Part shown: piece after piece, positions 46,194 to 54,269 of the stretch
How the letters are laid out: each line of letters opens with the position of its first letter
Position numbering within the stretch: position 1 is the stretch's first letter
Translations under genes and position numbers: made by a program
The notes under the pieces: model-generated
Database searches by the model: none
Seen by the model: the letters and a program-made list of their open reading frames with translations, nothing else
Told to the model about the DNA's origin: nothing
From: Variovorax sp. Root318D1
Lineage (GTDB): Bacteria > Pseudomonadota > Gammaproteobacteria > Burkholderiales > Burkholderiaceae_C
Assembly: GCF_001424835.1 (NCBI RefSeq)
Contig: NZ_LMCQ01000001.1
Span: 156,284 to 220,283, forward strand
Reading direction: 5' to 3'
DNA: 64,000 bases

Positions 46194-47639
46194 GTGTCGC
46201 AGCCTTCCCGGTTTCGCTATGAAGAAGTCGCCGATTTCGTCGCCGGCCTGGCAGGCCGCGGCACGCTGCAGCCCGGAACGCGCGCGCCGTCGCTGCGCGA
46301 GATCAGCACGCAGCAACGCACCAGCCTCAGCACCGCGGTGCAAGCCTACCGCCTGCTCGAAGACCGCGGCATTCTCGAAGTGCGGCCGCAGTCGGGCTAC
46401 TACGTTGCCAAGGCGCCGCCTGCGTTGCCCGTGCCCACGACCACACGCCATTCGGTTCGGCCCGCCAAGGTGGAACTGTCGGGCCTCATGCTCGACCTGC
46501 TGGAGCACGCCTCCAACGACGCCCTGGTGCCGCTCGGCTGCGCGATTCCCAACCAGCGGCTGCTGTCATCTTCGAAGCTCGACCTCGTTCTTGCCCGCAC
46601 GGCGCGCGTGAAGGGCGCGCAGTGCAACACCTACTCGCCGCCGCGCGGCGAGATGTCGCTTCGCCTGGAGATCGCGCGGCGCGCACTGCGCTTCGGGCAG
46701 GCGCTGTCGCCGGACGACATCGCCATCACCTGCGGCTGTACCGAGGCGCTGGCGCTCGCGCTCGAGGCCGTCACGGAGCCGGGCGACACGGTCGCGATCG
46801 AATCCCCCACCTACTTCGGGCTGCTGCAGGTCCTGCGCGCAAAGAAGCTGAAGGTGGTCGAGTTGCCGACCCACGCGGTCACCGGCGTGGACGTTCAAGC
46901 GCTTGGCGATGTCGTGGCCTCTGGCAAGGTGCGCGCCTGCGTGCTGGCATCGAGCTTCAGCAATCCGCTCGGCTGCACCATGCCCGAAGACAACAAGCGC
47001 GCCGTGCTTCGCCTGCTCGCCCAACATCGCGTGCCGCTGATCGAGGACGACGTCTACGGCGACGTTCATTTTGGCGAAGAGCGGCCCCTGCCTTTCAGCG
47101 CGCTCGACAAGCACGACAACGTCATCTATTGCGGCTCATTCTCCAAGACGCTCGCGCCCGGCTACCGCATCGGCTGGATCGCGACCGGCCGCCACATGGC
47201 GCGCGTGCTCGAAACCAAGTTCGCCACGAGCCTTGCCACGCCGGTGCTGACGCAAGTGGCGCTCGCCACCTTCCTGTCGAACGGCGACTATGACCGCCAC
47301 CTGCGCCGCATCCGGCGCGAATTTGCCGACACGCTGGGCCGCATGACGCGGGTGATCGAGCAGGCGTTTCCGCCGGGCACGAAGGTGTCGCGGCCCGAAG
47401 GAAACTTCGTGCTGTGGGTCGAGCTGCCCGAGCCCGCGGACACGCGGCTGCTGTTTGCAGAGGCGCTGGCGCATGGCATCTGCTTTGCGCCCGGCGTCGT
47501 GTTCTCGGCGAGCGGAAAGTACGCCCACTGCCTGCGGCTGAGCGGCGGCCATGGCTGGGATGCGCGGATCGAGAAGGGCCTGCGCAAGCTCGGCGCCATG
47601 GCCTCGAAGGCGTTTGCCGCTCACAATCGCCGACCATGA
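46194..47639 (+). CDS. MocR-family transcriptional regulator (GntR HTH plus aminotransferase-like domain)
   Basis: This 481-residue protein has an N-terminal GntR winged HTH (PGTRAPSLREISTQQRTSLSTAVQAYRLLEDRGILEVRPQSGYYV) and a C-terminal fold-type I PLP domain. Lys318 in GSFSKTLAPGYRIGW is the expected PLP site. Such regulators use PLP and an amino compound as effectors. GTG 46194 is the only sensible start. It faces the aminotransferase gene and overlaps the following Nudix gene by four bases (ATGA). Confidence 0.93.
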   Translation: MSQPSRFRYEEVADFVAGLAGRGTLQPGTRAPSLREISTQQRTSLSTAVQAYRLLEDRGILEVRPQSGYYVAKAPPALPVPTTTRHSVRPAKVELSGLMLDLLEHASNDALVPLGCAIPNQRLLSSSKLDLVLARTARVKGAQCNTYSPPRGEMSLRLEIARRALRFGQALSPDDIAITCGCTEALALALEAVTEPGDTVAIESPTYFGLLQVLRAKKLKVVELPTHAVTGVDVQALGDVVASGKVRACVLASSFSNPLGCTMPEDNKRAVLRLLAQHRVPLIEDDVYGDVHFGEERPLPFSALDKHDNVIYCGSFSKTLAPGYRIGWIATGRHMARVLETKFATSLATPVLTQVALATFLSNGDYDRHLRRIRREFADTLGRMTRVIEQAFPPGTKVSRPEGNFVLWVELPEPADTRLLFAEALAHGICFAPGVVFSASGKYAHCLRLSGGHGWDARIEKGLRKLGAMASKAFAAHNRRP

Positions 47640-48112
47640 TTTCAGTCCATCTTCAAGGCCAGCGCTTCCAGGTGCGCGCCGCGGCCATCGTCCTTCACGA
47701 GGGCCAGTTGCTGGTGCACCGGGCCCCGGGCGACGCCTACTGGGCCTTGCCCGGCGGGCGCGTCGAAGTGGGCGAAGCGGCATCGGCCACCATCGTGCGC
47801 GAGATGAAGGAGGAGCTCGGAGAAGACGTGGCCTGCGGTCCGCTGCTGCACATTGCCGAGAATTTTTTCGACCTGGCGGGGCAGCGGAATCACGAGATCG
47901 GGTTCTACTTTCTCGTCTCGCTGGCCGAGGACTCGGCCCATCTCGACAAGGGGCGGATCTACCGCGGGATCGAGAGCCACCTGGAACTGGAGTTCCGCTG
48001 GTTCCCGATCGCGGAGCTTGCGTCGGTCAACCTGCGGCCCACCTTCCTGCATGCTTCCCTGGCGGCCGATCCGCCGGCCTTCTCGCATGCGGTGCAGCGC
48101 GAGTACGAATAG
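47636..48112 (+). CDS. Nudix hydrolase
   Basis: The 158-residue protein has a complete Nudix box at residues 41-62 (GRVEVGEAASATIVREMKEELG), whose glutamates bind the metal needed to cleave nucleoside-diphosphate linkages. WALPGGRVEVGE precedes it as usual. ATG 47636 overlaps the end of the MocR gene, so the two are co-translated. The substrate is unknown; the pairing with a PLP-type regulator is unusual and does not itself identify it. Confidence 0.92.
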   Translation: MISVHLQGQRFQVRAAAIVLHEGQLLVHRAPGDAYWALPGGRVEVGEAASATIVREMKEELGEDVACGPLLHIAENFFDLAGQRNHEIGFYFLVSLAEDSAHLDKGRIYRGIESHLELEFRWFPIAELASVNLRPTFLHASLAADPPAFSHAVQREYE

Positions 48113-48122
48113 GGATCTTCGG

Positions 48123-48911
48123 CTAGACCACCATCGGCGTCAGGGCACCGTCCATCGTGATCATTGCGCCCGTGACGTAGCTGGCGCAGTCCGATGCGAG
48201 AAAGACAGCCGTGTTGGCAATCTCTGCGGGATGCGCGTAGCGACCCAGCGGGATCCGCGCTTCGTTGGCCTTCAGCAGTTCTTCCTCGGGCTTGCCAGTC
48301 AGGCGCGATTCCGTTTCGAGCGAGTTCTTCACGCGGTCGGTATACGTCGCGCCTGGATTGATGGCATTCACGCGAATCCCGTGGCTGCCCCATGCATTGG
48401 CCAGGCCCGCCGATACCAGCATCAAGGCTGCATTGGCGGCTCCGCCCGGCAGATGCATGGCGCTCGCGACCTTGCCGCCCGTTCCGATGATGTTGACGAT
48501 CGATCCTGCGCGCCGTGCGACCATCGATTGCAGCGCCGCGTCCATCGCGTGCACGTAGCTGAAGTACTTCGCGTCCATGGCGGTTCGCCACGCCTGTGCG
48601 TTCAAATCTGCCGGCACCACGCGCTTTGCGCCGCCGGCCGAGTTGACGAGCACGTCGATTGGGCCGAGCGTCTCTTCCACCCGCGCGACGGCCGCGAAGG
48701 CGCTGCGCGGGTCGATGAAGTCCGCCACGGCGATGAGGACGTCGAAGCCGTCCCTGGCCAGTTCGGCTGCGGCGGCACGCAGATTTTCCTCGCTGCGCGA
48801 TGCAATCGCCACGCGGGCGCCCTCGGCTGCGAAAGCCTTGGCGCAGGCCAGGCCGATGCCCTTGCTGCCGCCCGTCACCAGGACCACCTTGCCTTGCAAA
48901 TTCAGATTCAT
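48123..48911 (-). CDS. SDR-fold oxidoreductase with an apparently altered active site
   Basis: This 262-residue SDR has an intact cofactor loop (VTGGSKGIGLA), NSAGG and IRVNAINPGATYTD, so the fold and NAD(P) site look normal. The region that normally carries the catalytic YxxxK reads SAMHLPGGAANAALML, with no Tyr or Lys at the expected places. AAAGGAG precedes ATG 48911. It is last in a six-gene minus-strand operon. It may use other residues, or act on a substrate that needs no general acid. This is from inspection, not an alignment. Confidence 0.85.
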   Translation of the reverse strand: MNLNLQGKVVLVTGGSKGIGLACAKAFAAEGARVAIASRSEENLRAAAAELARDGFDVLIAVADFIDPRSAFAAVARVEETLGPIDVLVNSAGGAKRVVPADLNAQAWRTAMDAKYFSYVHAMDAALQSMVARRAGSIVNIIGTGGKVASAMHLPGGAANAALMLVSAGLANAWGSHGIRVNAINPGATYTDRVKNSLETESRLTGKPEEELLKANEARIPLGRYAHPAEIANTAVFLASDCASYVTGAMITMDGALTPMVV

Positions 48912-48962
48912 CTCGATTCTCCTTTTTAGAACGCGTCGCATCGGCGCCGCACTGCGGCGACC

Positions 48963-49931
48963 TCACTCGGCCTTGATGTTTGCCTCTTTGACCACGCGGG
49001 ACCAGCTCTTCAGGTCGGATTCAATGACGGCCGCCATCGCTTCCGGCGTGCTCGAGCGAACCTCGATACCCTGCTTGGCGAAAATTGCCTGGACGTCCGG
49101 CATGGCAAGGACGCGCACGACGTCGGCATTCGCCTTGCGGATCACGTCGGCGGGCGTCTTCGCCGGCGCCACGAAGCCCGACCAGATGTCGACGGAAAAG
49201 CCGGGCAGGGACTCGCCGACCGTCGGCACCTGCGGCAGCGACGCATAGCGCTGTGCGCCCGTACCGGCCAGGAGCCGCAGGCGCCCCGATTCGATATGCG
49301 GCAGCAATGCGTTCGCCTGGCCGAGGAACATGTCCACGCGCCCCGCGAGCAGATCGGGAAGCGCTGCCTGTGCGCCCTTGTAGGGAACATGCTGGATCGA
49401 TGTGCCGCTCATGCTCTTGAGCAGTTCGATCGAGAAGTTCTGCGGCGAGCCCGGTCCGCCGGACGCGTAGGTGAGTTGCCCCGGCCGCGCCTTCGCGAGC
49501 GCCAGCAGTTCCTTGACGTCCTTGGCCGGGAGTGCGGGCCGGACCACGAGCAGGTTCTGCACCGAGATCGCGAGTCCGATGGGGGCGAAGTCTTTGACCG
49601 GATCGTAGGAGACAGTGCTGAGCAAGGGCGCGAAGACCAGCACGCTGTTCGGGGCCACCAGCCAGGTGTAGCCGTCCGCCGGCGCGTGCGCCACCGCCTT
49701 GGCCGCAATCGCACCGCCGGCGCCCGGCTGGTTCTCCACGATCACCGGTTGCCCCCAGATCTCCTGGAGCTTTTGCGCCACGGTACGGGCGAGCACGTCG
49801 GGGCTGCCGCCAGGTGTGAATGGCACAACGATCCGGACGGGCTTGTTCGGATAGGCCTGCGCAACGGCAAGCCCCGGAATGAGGCTCGACAGAGCCAACG
49901 CCACGAAGGCGCAGAAACGCCATGCGTACAT
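48963..49931 (-). CDS. Bug/TctC-family solute-binding protein
   Basis: This 322-residue secreted receptor has a signal peptide (residues 1-25, ending AVAQA) and the Bug signatures QAYPNKPVRIVVPFTPGG, QPVIVENQPGAGGAIAA and APADGYTWLVA, ending with an Ile-Lys-Ala-Glu tail. It should bind a carboxylate in the periplasm. No TctA/TctB genes are in the window, so it is an orphan receptor. GGGAG lies before ATG 49931. It lies between the SDR and hydroxyacid dehydrogenase genes of the operon. Confidence 0.92.
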   Translation of the reverse strand: MYAWRFCAFVALALSSLIPGLAVAQAYPNKPVRIVVPFTPGGSPDVLARTVAQKLQEIWGQPVIVENQPGAGGAIAAKAVAHAPADGYTWLVAPNSVLVFAPLLSTVSYDPVKDFAPIGLAISVQNLLVVRPALPAKDVKELLALAKARPGQLTYASGGPGSPQNFSIELLKSMSGTSIQHVPYKGAQAALPDLLAGRVDMFLGQANALLPHIESGRLRLLAGTGAQRYASLPQVPTVGESLPGFSVDIWSGFVAPAKTPADVIRKANADVVRVLAMPDVQAIFAKQGIEVRSSTPEAMAAVIESDLKSWSRVVKEANIKAE

Positions 49932-49975
49932 GTGTTTGTCTCCCAGGTGAACGCGGCGAGGCGACCGGCCCGCCA

Positions 49976-50956
49976 TCAAGCCCGCAAGGTGCGCAGCACC
50001 TCGGGGTTGTGAACGGCGATCGGCTCACCGGCCTCGAAGGCCAGGATCTGCCGGAACGCATTGCCGTACGCGATTTCGTGGTTGTCGATTTCCACGTAGC
50101 CGATGTGCGGGGTGCACACCGCGTTCGGCAGCGACAGCAGCGGATGGGCAGCGCCGAACACGGGTTCGTGTTCCAGCACGTCGACCGCTGCCATGCCGGG
50201 CCTGCCTGCCTTCAACGCCGCCGCCAGCGCGCCAGGCGCGATCAGCTCGGCGCGGCTGGTGTTGACCAGCAGCGACGTGGGCTTCATGAGCGCCAGGTCG
50301 CTGGCCGTGACGCCGCCGCGTGTGTCGTCGTTGAGTCGCAAGTGCAGCGAGATCACGTCGCAGCGCCGGAAGAAGTCGGCCCGGTCGCTTGCCATCGCGA
50401 GCCCATCGGCCTCGGCCGCGATGCGGCTGCCTTCGCGGCCCCACACGAGCACCGGCATCTCGAAGGCCCTGGCGTAACCGGCGATCACCTTTCCGATGCG
50501 GCCGTAGCCGAGGATGCCGAGCGTGCGGCCGCGCAGCCCGCGTCCTATCGTGCTCTGCCAGCGCCCCTGCTTCAGCGCTTCGACTTCAAAGGGAATGTGG
50601 CGCAGGGCCGCAATCATCAAGCCCCATGTCAGTTCCGCCGCCGCGTAGGAAGGGCGCGACGTCAAGGTCGCGCTGACAAGCACGCCATGGCGCGTGCATG
50701 CCGCAAGATCGATGTGCGGAACGTGGCCGTTCTGGCTGATCAGCTTGAGCTTGGGCAGGCGCTGCAGCAGCGCCTCGCCGATCGGCGTTCTCTCGCGCAG
50801 GAGCACGATCGCTTCCACGTCCCGGAGCCGATGGGCGAGCACGTCGAGGTCGCTCACGCAGTCGGTGTAGGTGGTGACGGATTTGCCCGCCATGAGGCTG
50901 AAGCAGTCCAGCTTGCGGACAACGTCCGCGTAGTCGTCGAGGATGGCGATGTTCAT
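49976..50956 (-). CDS. D-2-hydroxyacid dehydrogenase family protein
   Basis: This 326-residue NAD-dependent enzyme of the SerA/D-isomer family has TLGILGYGRIGKVIAG for nucleotide binding, the arginine in NTSRAELI, the glutamate in EHEPVFG and the catalytic histidine in TPHIGYVEI. It may oxidise a 2-hydroxy acid, or reduce a 2-oxo acid produced by the RraA-like enzyme encoded upstream. It is not obviously SerA, which is normally longer or has an ACT domain. ATG 50956 is used. Confidence 0.9.
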   Translation of the reverse strand: MNIAILDDYADVVRKLDCFSLMAGKSVTTYTDCVSDLDVLAHRLRDVEAIVLLRERTPIGEALLQRLPKLKLISQNGHVPHIDLAACTRHGVLVSATLTSRPSYAAAELTWGLMIAALRHIPFEVEALKQGRWQSTIGRGLRGRTLGILGYGRIGKVIAGYARAFEMPVLVWGREGSRIAAEADGLAMASDRADFFRRCDVISLHLRLNDDTRGGVTASDLALMKPTSLLVNTSRAELIAPGALAAALKAGRPGMAAVDVLEHEPVFGAAHPLLSLPNAVCTPHIGYVEIDNHEIAYGNAFRQILAFEAGEPIAVHNPEVLRTLRA

Positions 50957-50968
50957 GGATGTTCAACT

Positions 50969-51694
50969 TCAGGCGTTCGTCGGCAGGTCCGCGACGGCCA
51001 GGCCTTCGTCGATGAGCCGGCATTTGCGCTCCTCGGCTGCGGCCTTCTTCAGGGCGAGTTCCAGCACTTCGCGCGCCCGGGTGCGAGGAATAAAGCACAC
51101 GCCGGTGTCGTCGGCAAATGCGATGTCGCCCGGAGAAACACGAACGCCGCCGATGTTCACGTCGCCGTTGATCTCGACGGTCTCGATGCGCCACTTGCCG
51201 GTCATTGGCGTCACTTCGGTGGCCCACACCGGGTAGCCGACGTTTTGCGAGTGCGGCACGTCACGGATGCCGCCGCTGACGATGGCGCCTGCCTCGCCCT
51301 GGCGCTTGCCGGTTTGCGCCGAGATGCCTCCCATGTTCGAGACACCCGCCACGCCGTCGATCACGATGACGTCGCCCGGCTCGGCCAGGTTGTGCGCTTC
51401 GAACTCCGCCATCTTGTTGACCTTGGCGCGGGCCGCTTCGTACGGGTGCTGGCGCAACGCGATGTTGCGCACCGTCAATGCAGGGCCAACGATGCAGGCG
51501 CCTGGCATGGTCGGCCTGAACTGGCTGGCGGCCAGCACGCCCGTGATGCCGAGCTCGTCCATGATGTCCGACAGGATGCCGCTCGCATCGCCGAGCGAGC
51601 GGAAGCCGGCGATCAGATCCGGCTCGGGCCGGGGGAGTGTCGTCATGAGGATGCGCTCGGGCGCGATCTTTCCGGTGAGTTTCCGTTCTGCCAT
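50969..51694 (-). CDS. RraA/4-hydroxy-4-methyl-2-oxoglutarate aldolase family protein
   Basis: The 241-residue protein belongs to the RraA-like family that includes class II pyruvate aldolases (HMG/CHA aldolase) of protocatechuate and gallate 4,5-cleavage, and the RNase E inhibitor RraA. The conserved GGIRD with Arg-Asp and the upstream PGDVIVIDG are visible. The operon context, with a hydroxyacid dehydrogenase and a carboxylate receptor, points to the aldolase or decarboxylase role. Start ATG 51694 with AGGA upstream; the gene ends 12 bases before the dehydrogenase start. Confidence 0.9.
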   Translation of the reverse strand: MAERKLTGKIAPERILMTTLPRPEPDLIAGFRSLGDASGILSDIMDELGITGVLAASQFRPTMPGACIVGPALTVRNIALRQHPYEAARAKVNKMAEFEAHNLAEPGDVIVIDGVAGVSNMGGISAQTGKRQGEAGAIVSGGIRDVPHSQNVGYPVWATEVTPMTGKWRIETVEINGDVNIGGVRVSPGDIAFADDTGVCFIPRTRAREVLELALKKAAAEERKCRLIDEGLAVADLPTNA

Positions 51695-51702
51695 TGCGAG
51701 TC

Positions 51703-52278
51703 CTATCGGGTGAGGGTGCTTGCGTCTTGCTGGAGCGATTCGCTGCCGGCCTTGGCAACCTGTCCGTCCTGGACCGACGTGCCGCCGCCGACACCGATCG
51801 AACCCACGATCTTTCCGTCCACGAGGAGCGGCAGGCCGCCCTGGACTGGCATGGCGTCCCGGAATGCCAGGTAGCGCAAGCCGATCCCGCCTCGCGCCAG
51901 AACCTCCTCGAGGTCCTTGGTGGGGCGCTTGAAATGAAGCGCGCTGCGTGCCTTGTCTTCGGCGCCTGCCAATGCGCTGTATTGGGTGTTGTCCAGCTTC
52001 TCTTGCATGACGACGTGGTCGGCGCTGTCCATCACGACGATCACCATGCTCCAGCCGTTCTTGACCGCTTCGGCCTCGGCGGCAGCCATCACCTTCTTGG
52101 CCTGGGCAAGGCCGATGGGTGCGCCATAGGCCGTGTTGGGCGGCGGCGGTGGAGGAGGCGGGGGGGTCTGCGCGGACGCCACGACGGCCGCCATGGCGAG
52201 GGCGAGGGCAAGCGGTGCGGCAAGAGCCTGTCGTTTCGGCCGCACGATGGATCGCAGAGAGCGGGGCTGCTGGAGCAT
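51703..52278 (-). CDS. GlcG/HbpS family secreted protein
   Basis: The 191-residue product has a signal peptide (ending VVASAQ near residue 37) and a run of nine prolines immediately after it. A GlcG/HbpS domain follows: IGLAQAKKVMAAAEAEAVKNGWSMVIVVMDS and GKIVGSIGVGGGT. HbpS binds heme in Streptomyces, and GlcG proteins occur with hydroxyacid genes; the role is uncertain. ATG 52278 is preferred because AAAGG lies seven bases upstream. ATG 52293 is the alternative. Confidence 0.85.
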   Translation of the reverse strand: MLQQPRSLRSIVRPKRQALAAPLALALAMAAVVASAQTPPPPPPPPPNTAYGAPIGLAQAKKVMAAAEAEAVKNGWSMVIVVMDSADHVVMQEKLDNTQYSALAGAEDKARSALHFKRPTKDLEEVLARGGIGLRYLAFRDAMPVQGGLPLLVDGKIVGSIGVGGGTSVQDGQVAKAGSESLQQDASTLTR

Positions 52279-52320
52279 GGAATCGCCTTTCATGTCATTT
52301 GGAACAGAGAGTGCGGCGGG

Positions 52321-53115
52321 TCAGCGGCCGCGCGGTTCGGCCGGTGCGACGTCGAGTCCATCCACGCCGCTGCGCATCACCGCATCCGCCAGGAAGCCAC
52401 TGGCGCGCAGGTCGTCCAGCGCCGCGTTGATCCACTTCAATCGATCACCGTGGCCCAGAGGAACTGCGATGGCTTGCGGTACGCCATAGAAGTTGTCGGG
52501 CAGCAGCCGAAGACCCGTTGCGTCTCGCGTATTGGCTGCCAGCCGCTGCCGGTTTCCGGCAAAGGCAACCACCGTTCCGTCCGTGAGCCATTGAACGGCC
52601 TCTCGCAAGGTGTAGTCCGGCGTTGCACGAATGCGCGCAGCGCCCAGCCGCTCGTGCAGCCAGACGCCCACGCTGTCGTCCGTGTTCACTCCGACTGCTT
52701 GCGTGGCATGGTCCAGGTCCCGGACCGACTGCACCTTCGAGTCGGTGCGCACCAGCGCGCTTTGCTGCACCAGCATGTAGGTCTGGGAGTAGAGCACCGT
52801 GCCTTTTCGCTGCGGATTCGGGGCGACGAATCCGATGTCGGCCGATCCGCTTCGCACGGCCTCTAGCACGTCCGCCGCCGTCGCCAGGGGTGCAATGGAC
52901 GTCGGCACGCCCGCCCTGCGACCCAGCTCACGGGTGAGATCGGCCACCACGCCCGAGACGACGCCGGTAGCTGGATCTCGTCGCGCCTGTGCCAGGTTGG
53001 CGACGATGTATGCAGCGCGCAGCTGGCCCGTGGGCGCCAAGGCCGGTTCAGCAGCCACGACGGTTCCAGCGAGCAGCGACATCAACAATGGTGAGTAAGT
53101 AACCAGCCTGGTCAT
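52321..53115 (-). CDS. Periplasmic solute-binding protein, family 3-like
   Basis: The 264-residue product begins with a signal peptide (MTRLVTYSPLLMSLLAGTVVAAEPA) and matches bacterial extracellular solute-binding family 3: GQLRAAYIVANLAQA, then GVVADLTRELGRRAGVP, SGSADIGFVAPNPQRKG, and a two-lobed ending. It probably binds an amino acid or small carboxylate, but no ABC permease genes adjoin it. ATG 53115 is chosen for the signal peptide; ATG 53157 is also in frame. It is the promoter-proximal gene of the six-gene operon and diverges from a LysR gene. Confidence 0.82.
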   Translation of the reverse strand: MTRLVTYSPLLMSLLAGTVVAAEPALAPTGQLRAAYIVANLAQARRDPATGVVSGVVADLTRELGRRAGVPTSIAPLATAADVLEAVRSGSADIGFVAPNPQRKGTVLYSQTYMLVQQSALVRTDSKVQSVRDLDHATQAVGVNTDDSVGVWLHERLGAARIRATPDYTLREAVQWLTDGTVVAFAGNRQRLAANTRDATGLRLLPDNFYGVPQAIAVPLGHGDRLKWINAALDDLRASGFLADAVMRSGVDGLDVAPAEPRGR

Positions 53116-53163
53116 GCGACATCGCGATCTCAGCGTCTCCGTATTTCTTGCATGCATCTTCAC

Positions 53164-53180
53164 TCGCGTGATTGCACGCG
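53164..53180. promoter_or_regulatory. LysR-type binding site with CGCGTG/CACGCG dyad
   Basis: CGCGTG-ATTG-CACGCG at 53165-53180 is a perfect inverted repeat, and TCGCGTGATTGCA at 53164-53176 fits T-N11-A. It lies between the divergent solute-binding-protein and LysR starts. A -10-like TAGAAT at 53188-53193 agrees with a LysR start near 53217. Confidence 0.5.
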
Positions 53181-53216
53181 TCCAATTTAGAATTCGCCGG
53201 TACCGTCATCATTTCA

Positions 53217-54140
53217 GTGAATAACGTGCGGCTGGATCTCAATCTGGTTTCCATCCTGGAAGCCGTCATGCTCGAACGCAACGTGACGCGCGCGGCGGCC
53301 AGTCTTGCGATGACGCAGCCCGCCGTCAGCAATGCGCTTCGGCGCGCGCGGCAACTGACCAACGACGACCTGTTCATCAAGGTGGCCAATGGCGTTCGGC
53401 CGACCGCGCGGATGATGGCGATGTGGCCCGAGATCCATCGCTCGCTTGCCGTCTTGCGCGCCTCCATCGCCCCGCAGCACTTCGATCCGCGTGCGGACGC
53501 CACCACCTTTCGCATCGCAGTGACCGACAGCCTTGCGTCCCAGGCGGTCTCCGGCATCACGCTCAAGCTGGGCGAAGCCTCTCCTTTCGGACGCGTCGCG
53601 TTCTCCCACCACACGAACGCCAGTTCGCTCGAAGCGATCGAACGCGGCACGCTGGACTGTGCGGTCGGCATGTTCCCAACGCTGCCCCACAGCGTGCACG
53701 TGCACAGCCTTCGCACGGACCACTACGTGTGCGTGATGAGGCGGGGGCATGAACTCGGCCGCGCGATGTCGCTGGATGCGTTTGCCGAGGCGCGGCATGT
53801 GCTGGTCTCGCCCTCGGGCCAGGACATGGGCATCGTCGACAGCTGGCTCAGCCTGCATGGGCGCAGCCGCAGCGTGGTCGCGGTCGTCAACCGCTTTGCC
53901 GACGCGCTGCGGATCGTGGCCGACAGCGACCTGCTGGTCTGCGTTCCCGGCGACCTTCTGCATGGGCCTTCGCACAAGCTCATGGCCAAGAACAAGCTGG
54001 TGGCACGCGAGCTGCCGTTCGAGGTGGAGAAGCTGTTGTACAAGTTGATCTGGCACGAGCGGCTGAATGCCCACCCCGCCCATCAGTGGTTCCGCTCGCT
54101 CGTCGCGGAGGTCTGTGGCGCAACGCTGCGCGACAGTTGA
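53217..54140 (+). CDS. LysR-family transcriptional regulator
   Basis: This 307-residue regulator has a winged HTH near the N-terminus (LNLVSILEAVMLERNVTRAAASLAMTQPAVSNALRRAR) and a LysR substrate domain. It resembles the NodD/DntR-type subgroup that starts LDLNLV. The start is uncertain: GTG 53217 places the HTH as in that subgroup, GTG 53226 is close, and TTG 53172 would run over the operator. It probably controls the divergent six-gene operon and perhaps the hydrolase gene that follows. Confidence 0.9.
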   Translation: MNNVRLDLNLVSILEAVMLERNVTRAAASLAMTQPAVSNALRRARQLTNDDLFIKVANGVRPTARMMAMWPEIHRSLAVLRASIAPQHFDPRADATTFRIAVTDSLASQAVSGITLKLGEASPFGRVAFSHHTNASSLEAIERGTLDCAVGMFPTLPHSVHVHSLRTDHYVCVMRRGHELGRAMSLDAFAEARHVLVSPSGQDMGIVDSWLSLHGRSRSVVAVVNRFADALRIVADSDLLVCVPGDLLHGPSHKLMAKNKLVARELPFEVEKLLYKLIWHERLNAHPAHQWFRSLVAEVCGATLRDS

Positions 54141-54181
54141 TCCGATTCTGGGCGCCGTGCGCGCGTCACCAATGAGCGCAT

Positions 54182-54197
54182 CCAATGAATTCATTGG
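54182..54197. promoter_or_regulatory. Perfect 16-bp palindrome upstream of the hydrolase gene
   Basis: CCAATGAATTCATTGG reads the same on both strands. A half-site CCAATGA occurs at 54169-54175. It lies ten bases upstream of a probable -35 box, the position expected for an activator or repressor site. Confidence 0.5.
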
Positions 54198-54206
54198 CTT
54201 TCCTCG

Positions 54207-54236
54207 TTGGACGCGGCTCATTCGAAGACCTCTAAT
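54207..54236 (+). promoter_or_regulatory. Probable promoter of the alpha/beta hydrolase gene
   Basis: TTGGAC at 54207-54212 and TCTAAT at 54231-54236 are 18 bases apart; the -10 matches TATAAT in five of six positions. The start point would be near 54243, inside the second palindrome. Confidence 0.4.
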
Positions 54237-54253
54237 TCGTGGACACCACGAAT
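54235..54253 (+). promoter_or_regulatory. Perfect 8-3-8 inverted repeat before the hydrolase gene
   Basis: ATTCGTGG-ACA-CCACGAAT overlaps the probable -10 and start point and ends five bases before the ribosome site CGGAGA. As DNA it could be a repressor operator; as RNA it would form an eight-pair stem with a three-base loop near the ribosome site. Confidence 0.5.
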
Positions 54254-54269
54254 ACAACGGAGACTCTTC

